A DNA stretch of 41,008 nt from Meiothermus hypogaeus. Its GTDB lineage: Bacteria; Deinococcota; Deinococci; Deinococcales; Thermaceae. Positions 36,929 to 41,008 of the stretch are shown here, one piece after another. Position numbers and translations under genes: made by a program. Location of the stretch: assembly GCF_003574035.1 (NCBI RefSeq), contig NZ_QWKY01000027.1, forward strand, positions 1-41,008, given 5' to 3'. The notes below the pieces were generated by a model that was not told the DNA's origin, searched no databases, and worked only from the letters and a program-made list of their open reading frames with translations. The first letter of the stretch is position 1. The number at the start of each line of letters is the position of its first letter.

Positions 36929-37546
36929 ATGAATCTTGATGATGTGCAATTCGACGCCAGCGGCCTGATTCCGGTGGTGGTGCAAGACGCTCGCACCGGC
37001 CAGGTGCTCACCCTAGCTTATGCCAACCGCGAGGCCCTGGAGCAAACCCTCAAAACCCGGCAAAGTACCTTTTGGAGCCGTAGCCGGGGCGAGTTGTGGG
37101 TTAAGGGTCTTACCTCCGGGCATACCCAAGAAGTTGTTGAAGTGGTTCTCGACTGCGACCAGGACGCAGTTCTATACAAAGTTATACCGCACGGCCCGGC
37201 CTGCCACACCGGGGCCGAGAGTTGCTTCCATTACCCCCTGACCCCATCGGGCGACCCGTCGCTGGGCGAAGCGCTGGAGAAGGTGTACCGAACCATCAAA
37301 GAGCGGATGGCCACCCTCCCCGAGGGTTCCTATGTGGCCAAAATGCACCAGGCCGGCCTCGATCGTATGCTCAAGAAAATTGGCGAGGAAGCCGGCGAGG
37401 TGATAATCGCAGCCAAAAACCAAGACCCTGAAGAGCTTAAGTGGGAGGCTACAGACCTGCTGTTTCACTTGCTGTTGGCGCTGGCCGAGCAAGGGGTTAC
37501 GCCCACCGACCTTGCCCGTACTTTGTGGGGTCGGCATAAGTCATAA
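36929..37546 (+). CDS. hisIE: Bifunctional phosphoribosyl-AMP cyclohydrolase / phosphoribosyl-ATP diphosphatase
   Basis: The fusion carries out steps two and three of histidine synthesis. The N-terminal HisI half shows [32 protein letters not shown] and the metal motif [14 protein letters not shown]. The C-terminal HisE half (from about residue 115) has the MazG-like helices [18 protein letters not shown] and [15 protein letters not shown]. Start 36929 has a GATGGTG site with proper spacing. The in-frame ATG at 36908 lacks one and is less likely. It probably shares the hisF transcript. Confidence 0.93.
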   Translation: MNLDDVQFDASGLIPVVVQDARTGQVLTLAYANREALEQTLKTRQSTFWSRSRGELWVKGLTSGHTQEVVEVVLDCDQDAVLYKVIPHGPACHTGAESCFHYPLTPSGDPSLGEALEKVYRTIKERMATLPEGSYVAKMHQAGLDRMLKKIGEEAGEVIIAAKNQDPEELKWEATDLLFHLLLALAEQGVTPTDLARTLWGRHKS

Positions 37547-37600
37547 CCGGCTTTATCCTTAGCCTGTGTTCTGGAAGTGCTACCAAAGCCAGCGCTCGAG

Positions 37601-37619
37601 CAAAGCTTGGTAAGCTTTG
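37601..37619. promoter_or_regulatory. Perfect palindrome just upstream of glpX
   Basis: CAAAGCTT-GGT-AAGCTTTG forms 8-bp arms ending four bases before the glpX ATG. TAAGCT (37611-37616) inside it could act as a -10 box for a leaderless start, so a protein bound here would block transcription. This is symmetry-based inference. Confidence 0.35.
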
Positions 37620-37622
37620 GGT

Positions 37623-38609
37623 ATGCAACTGGAAACTGAAATGGACATCGAGCGTCTGCTGGTGCTCGAAATCGCTCGCGTTACCGAGCAGGCTGCCCTG
37701 GCAGCCAGCCGACTGGCGGGAATGGGCAAAAAAGACGAGGTCGACGGTGTTGGAACCGAGGCCATGCGGGAGGTGCTTTCGGAGCTGCCCATTCAGGGGC
37801 GGGTGGTCATTGGCGAAGGTGAGATGGACGAGGCCCCCATGCTCTACATCGGCGAAATTCTGGGCCGGGGTGGCCCCGAAGTGGACATCGCCGTAGATCC
37901 GGTGGAGGGTACCACCATCACTGCTAAAGGGCTTCCCAACGCCATTACGGTGATTGCCATCAGCGAAAAAGGCGGGCTGGTAGGAGCACCCGACATGTAC
38001 ATGCAGAAGCTGGTAGTAGGGCCCCCGGCAGCGGGCAAGGTGAGCCTGGACTTTCCTGTGGAGGCCAACCTGAGGATTATTGCCGATGCCCTCCAACGTA
38101 AAGTGGAAGACCTGGTGGTAGTCATCCTGGATCGGCCCAGGCACGAAAAGCTGATCCGAGAGGTACGTGAAGCCGGAGCCAGGGTCAAGCTCATCACCGA
38201 TGGCGACGTAGTGGCGGCTGTATCGGTGGCCATTCGCGGTACGGGTGTTCACGTCATGATGGGCAGCGGTGGCGCGCCGGAAGGAGTGCTGGCAGCAGCC
38301 GCGCTCAAGTGCATGGGCGGCGAGATCCAAGGGCGTTTCTTGCCCAGCAGCGAGGCTGAACTCGAGCGCCTACGGTCGATGGGGGTCGACGAAAAGAGAA
38401 TTTACCGCACCAACGACCTGGCCCCCGGAAAGCAGATCGTCTTTTCCGCTACCGGCATCACCCATGGGGAGTTGCTCGAGGGGGTGCGCTACTTTGGCGG
38501 TGGGGCCCGCACGCACTCCATCGTGATGGGCTACCAGACCAAGGTAGTGCGCTTTATTGACTCGATTCACCTGTTCGAAAGCGGCGCGCGGGTCAACATA
38601 CGGGTATGA
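37623..38609 (+). CDS. glpX: Class II fructose-1,6-bisphosphatase
   Basis: The 328-residue enzyme makes fructose 6-phosphate in gluconeogenesis. The GlpX set is present: [18 protein letters not shown], the Li+-sensitive phosphatase motif [26 protein letters not shown], and a C-terminal [15 protein letters not shown] at 37617 is in frame, but ATG 37623 is preferred; ATG 37641 is another option. Its TGA stop shares one base with the left end of a MITE (copy C1). Confidence 0.94.
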   Translation: MQLETEMDIERLLVLEIARVTEQAALAASRLAGMGKKDEVDGVGTEAMREVLSELPIQGRVVIGEGEMDEAPMLYIGEILGRGGPEVDIAVDPVEGTTITAKGLPNAITVIAISEKGGLVGAPDMYMQKLVVGPPAAGKVSLDFPVEANLRIIADALQRKVEDLVVVILDRPRHEKLIREVREAGARVKLITDGDVVAAVSVAIRGTGVHVMMGSGGAPEGVLAAAALKCMGGEIQGRFLPSSEAELERLRSMGVDEKRIYRTNDLAPGKQIVFSATGITHGELLEGVRYFGGGARTHSIVMGYQTKVVRFIDSIHLFESGARVNIRV

Positions 38610-38635
38610 TTCCAGATTCGATTGATTCATTTCTT
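38609..38635 (+). repeat. Left fragment of MITE copy C1, interrupted by the tnpB element
   Basis: ATTCCAGATTCGATTGATTC plus ATTTCTT matches the left terminal repeat and left hairpin arm of copy A. The rest of the same element resumes at 40076 after the insertion sequence. The first base is the last base of the glpX stop codon. Confidence 0.75.
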
Positions 38636-38639
38636 GACA

Positions 38640-38760
38640 CTCCCACGGCTAAAGCACATGGGATTCTTGGTTCGTCGTCTCCTGCCCGCTGAGCGCAGGT
38701 CCTATGGAAACTCTCCAAGCGTTGGGTTCGGCTGTGCCCCAGCCTACCGTTTGCAGTCCT
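38640..38760 (-). ncRNA. Possible omega RNA (reRNA) at the tnpB right end
   Basis: In the IS200/IS605 family the guide RNA of TnpB comes from the 3' end of tnpB to the right end, with the guide taken from the flanking DNA. This interval overlaps the last tnpB codons and ends with the right-end hairpin. The call rests on position only. Confidence 0.3.
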
Positions 38761-39860
38761 CGTTGCAGGATGTTGATGGCGGCGTTATGATCGCGGCTCA
38801 TCTCCCGCCCGGAGGCGGTGAGGTGTACCCTGTCAGCAAGGGTTTTGCGGGTCAGGATGCTTCCCGATTCGTGGTCTATCTGGGTGGTGTTCTTGGGGTC
38901 AACCGCAATGACCACATTCCCAAAAACCTTGCCGTAGTATTCGAGCCGCTGTCGAAAGATTCTCCACCCGGCGTCATAGATGCTTTTGGCCAGCTTCCTG
39001 TTTCTGACCATGTTCTTGACGCTCAAGTCCTCAAAGGCTATCAGGTCGTTGGACCTGACTACGCACCTTGCCAGCTTTATGGCATGGTCTCTACGTTGCC
39101 TTTGGGTTTTGAGGTAAACCCTGGCCAGTCGTTCCTTTGCTTTAAGGTAGTTGTGGCTTTGTTTTTGTCCCCTTTTGTGCCTCCTTGACACTATTTTTTG
39201 CGCTCGCTTCAAACGCTTTTCAGCTTTGCGATAGAAGCGAGGGTTGGGTTCGATGTTGCCGTTGGAGTCGGTATAGAGGCGGGTGAGGCCCACATCAAGA
39301 CCGATGGCAGTCCCGCTGGGTTCTACAGCTATTCGGCGGTTTACCCTCAGACAAAACTGGGCATAGTAGCCATCGGCTCGTTTGAGGATGCGTACCCGTT
39401 TGATGTGGTCGGTGTTATAGCCCTGCAAAGCCTTGTAGCCCTTGAGCTTAAGGGTTCCTATGCCCAGCCCATCGCTCAGGGTCAAACGGTTGTAGGCGTC
39501 ATCGAGCTTCCAACCTGCCTGTTTGTACTCGATAGAGCGGTTATCCTTTTGGAACCTGGGGTAGCCAATGGGCTTCAGACCTTTCTTGCTCCGCTCGTAG
39601 AACCGCGCTATGGCGCTCCAGGCTCGTTCCGCTGCGGCTTGTCGGGCCTGGCTGCCCAGCTTGGCGACAAAAGGGTACTGGGCGGCAAGCGCTGCGCACA
39701 GCTTGTTCAGGTCATGCTTACCCACTTTTTTACCCGCCTTGCCCTCGTCCATCCAGTATCGCAGGGCCTTGTTCCTGACGAACTGGCCGACCCGAATGCC
39801 CTCGTCTATGGCCCGAAACTGCGTCTCTGAACCGTAGAGTTTGCATTCGATGACGAGCAT
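38649..39860 (-). CDS. tnpB: TnpB RNA-guided endonuclease homologue with lost zinc-ribbon cysteines
   Basis: The 403-residue protein (ATG 39860; the frame start at 39878 is upstream of the conserved MLVIECKLYG) has the OrfB N-terminal helical domain and the split RuvC nuclease. Asp189 lies in IGLDVGLTRLY, Glu277 in IAFEDLSVKNM and Asp357 in SRDHNAAINIL. All three catalytic acids are intact. The zinc ribbon that should lie between the second and third motifs (two CxxC pairs) has no Cys at all: the segment reads NTTQIDHESGSILTRKTLAD, then RVHLTASGREMS. The protein may be a decayed or a divergent form. Confidence 0.9.
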   Translation of the reverse strand: MLVIECKLYGSETQFRAIDEGIRVGQFVRNKALRYWMDEGKAGKKVGKHDLNKLCAALAAQYPFVAKLGSQARQAAAERAWSAIARFYERSKKGLKPIGYPRFQKDNRSIEYKQAGWKLDDAYNRLTLSDGLGIGTLKLKGYKALQGYNTDHIKRVRILKRADGYYAQFCLRVNRRIAVEPSGTAIGLDVGLTRLYTDSNGNIEPNPRFYRKAEKRLKRAQKIVSRRHKRGQKQSHNYLKAKERLARVYLKTQRQRRDHAIKLARCVVRSNDLIAFEDLSVKNMVRNRKLAKSIYDAGWRIFRQRLEYYGKVFGNVVIAVDPKNTTQIDHESGSILTRKTLADRVHLTASGREMSRDHNAAINILQRGLQTVGWGTAEPNAWRVSIGPALSGQETTNQESHVL

Positions 39861-40075
39861 AACAGCAGTATGCCACAAAGCTTATGCTTAAGTATGCAGC
39901 ATAAGGAGGTTGCTATAGCAAACCAACCGCCCACCAGCGAAGACACGAATGCGTCCGAGCCCGGACGCATGTCTTCGGGTCGCTGTTTTATGGCGCAAAA
40001 CCGGGGTCGCGTGGGGTTTTCTACATCCCACCCCTAAAGGCGGTGGGTTTTGAAAACCCCCACACCCCCTTTCTA

Positions 40076-40236
40076 TAAAGGTAACGAATCGACCTGGCCA
40101 AAGTTATCCGCGTAACGGAGGGCAATACCGCCCCTTAGAAAGGGTGACGCTTGTTTCACCGACCGACAAGGAGGGATGTGCTCCGGGATTCTAAACAACA
40201 ACCCATGGAGTTTTTCGCTTAAAATAGTGTTTTTTC
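40076..40236 (+). repeat. Right fragment of MITE copy C1
   Basis: From AAAGGTAACGAATCGACC onward it continues the element started at 38609. It includes the core AAGTTATCCGCGTAACGGAG, then GGCAATACCGCCCC, and a decayed right end (AAAATAGTGTTTTTTC) that runs into copy C2. The terminal GAATCCGGTAT is missing or shared with C2. Confidence 0.75.
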
Positions 40237-40363
40237 ATACCGGATTCAAAAAGACAGTTTACAAAACCAAAAAAACTAGAGGCTGTCTTTTTGAATCCTA
40301 GAGCACTCCCTTTGGTCGGGTTAGTTCGTCACCCTTTGGTGACGAACTAACCGAATCTGGTAT
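40237..40363 (-). repeat. Short MITE copy C2 (127 bp, inverted)
   Basis: Bounded by ATACCGGATTC (40237-40247) and GAATCTGGTAT (40353-40363). It lacks the TCCGCGTAGCGGA core but keeps both hairpins nearly perfect: a 15-bp stem GGTTAGTTCGTCACC-CTTT-GGTGACGAACTAACC (40319-40352) and a 15-bp inverted repeat GATTCAAAAAGACAG/CTGTCTTTTTGAATC (40243-40297). It is the best preserved copy and may be the most recently active form. Confidence 0.85.
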
Positions 40364-40409
40364 CAAACCCACATTCCGCACCCCTCTACCCTGACTTTAG
40401 GATTTTGGG

Positions 40410-41008
40410 ATGGAAACCGACGCTGATCTTCAGGTCTACGACCTGGCCCACCTGGGTCTGGTGGCTGGAATCATGGATCGGATGAAGCTGGTGGAGACGG
40501 TGGATCATCAGGTAGGGCCACGCCCCAACGAGAAGGTCTCCACTGGCGTGGCCCTGAAGGCGGCGGTGCTGAATGCCCTGGGCTTCGTCACCTCCCCCCT
40601 CTACCTGTTCAGCCACTTTTTCCAAGGAAAACCCACCGAACTTCTTTTAGGACCGGGAGTCACCCCCGAGTTCCTCAACGACGACCGCATGGGTCGGATG
40701 CTGGACGACCTCTTCGAGGCCGGGGTCACGGAGGTCTTCCTGGGGATTGCCCAGGCGGCCCGAAAGGCCTTCCCCTTTCCCGTGCGGGCTTTGCACGTGG
40801 ACTCCACCAGCTTCCACGTCCACGGGGTGTACGGGAGCGAGGAAGAAGGCCAGGTGACCGATGCGGGGGATGAAGCCCTGGCCATCCGCCTCACCCACGG
40901 CTATTCCCGCGATCACCGCCCTGACCTCAAGCAGTGGGTGATGAACCTGGTCTGCGCCGACAGCGGAGGCATACCGCTTTTGTACGCACCTGGGGATGGC
41001 AACCAGTC
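40410..41008 (+). CDS. IS1634-family DDE transposase (partial, 3' end beyond window)
   Basis: The frame is open from ATG 40410 to the window edge, at least 199 residues. It begins METDADLQVYDLAHLGLVAG, then IMDRMKLVETVDHQVG, the DUF4277-type N-terminal domain of IS1634 transposases. The first catalytic region ALHVDSTSFHVHG contains the DDE Asp, and HGYSRDHRPDLKQWVMNLV is highly characteristic. The left end of the insertion sequence is probably in 40364-40409, where CACATTCCGCACCCC may be its terminal repeat. The element continues outside the window, so completeness is unknown. Confidence 0.88.
   Translation, partial: METDADLQVYDLAHLGLVAGIMDRMKLVETVDHQVGPRPNEKVSTGVALKAAVLNALGFVTSPLYLFSHFFQGKPTELLLGPGVTPEFLNDDRMGRMLDDLFEAGVTEVFLGIAQAARKAFPFPVRALHVDSTSFHVHGVYGSEEEGQVTDAGDEALAIRLTHGYSRDHRPDLKQWVMNLVCADSGGIPLLYAPGDGNQ

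Larger units (their letters stand above)
38636..40075 (-). mobile_element. IS200/IS605-family element, tnpB only (IS1341 type)
   Basis: The element holds only a tnpB gene, no tnpA. Its right end (low coordinates) has the imperfect hairpin CCCATGTGCTTTAGCCGTGG, then GAGTGTCAA on the minus strand (38662-38634). Its left end has CCCACC-N9-GGTGGG (40027-40047) nested inside GGGGTTTTC/GAAAACCCC arms. Subterminal hairpins without terminal inverted repeats or target duplication are the mark of this family. The borders are estimated within about 5 bp from where the split MITE sequence resumes. It must be mobilised in trans by another tnpA. Confidence 0.8.

Noticed and set aside
37497-38330. 277-codon minus-strand frame opposite glpX
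   Set aside because: Shadow of glpX with low-complexity composition.
40601-40916. Minus-strand frames opposite the IS1634 transposase
   Set aside because: They are shadows. The plus-strand frame has the diagnostic transposase motifs and simply runs off the window.

Overview
The window looks like a chromosomal segment from a thermophile of the Thermaceae, most likely Meiothermus. This is inferred from gene content and style rather than from a database match: high GC, a five-gene branched-chain amino acid operon that includes citramalate synthase, a YpdA-type (bacillithiol) reductase, short or absent 5' leaders, and strong bias to CTCGAG-rich codons. Most of it is ordinary housekeeping and biosynthesis. 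Mobile DNA is concentrated at both ends and next to a few gene 3' ends.

Layout. 1-1876: edge of an insertion-sequence-like gene, a MITE remnant, an orphan DUF58 gene and a full-length 197-bp MITE. 1877-5355 (minus): UvrD/PcrA helicase, a small exported barrel-like protein and a degenerate shikimate-dehydrogenase-like protein. 5356-8326: REP-like palindromes, phosphohexomutase, an exported protein and a broken gene. 8404-11073 (plus): a tight four-gene set (small membrane protein, nitroreductase, type III polyketide synthase, ICMT-type methyltransferase) that resembles an alkylpyrone-methyl-ether cluster. 11070-17871 (minus): ilvB-ilvN-ilvC-leuA-cimA, led by a promoter, a 24-residue leader peptide packed with Leu/Ile/Val codons, and a terminator/antiterminator pair. 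This is a textbook attenuator that is easy to miss because the leader ORF is so short. 17872-22787: MITE, YpdA-type reductase, a DUF5666 lipoprotein, fumC and sodA.

22801-28800 (minus) is the most unusual region. A 1090-residue AfsR/SARP-type regulator (BTAD + AAA ATPase + TPR) lies immediately upstream of two transcription units that encode only exported proteins: a 49-residue Cys-rich lipoprotein plus an exported protein, and a larger Ig-like lipoprotein. Each unit is preceded at nearly the same distance (66-69 bp) by a pair of GCGTTAT-like heptamers with exact 11-bp periodicity, the layout known for SARP operators. I propose this as a self-contained surface-protein regulon.

28943-38609: trpC, a patatin-like protein, a small membrane protein whose gene overlaps it antisense, a TAXI-type TRAP transporter (substrate-binding protein, strong internal terminator, fused permease), a TrmA/RlmD-family methyltransferase lacking the usual Fe-S cysteines, hisF, hisIE and glpX. 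38609-41008 is a stack of mobile DNA: an IS1341-type tnpB element sits in the hairpin loop of a MITE, followed by a second inverted MITE copy and the start of an IS1634-family transposase.
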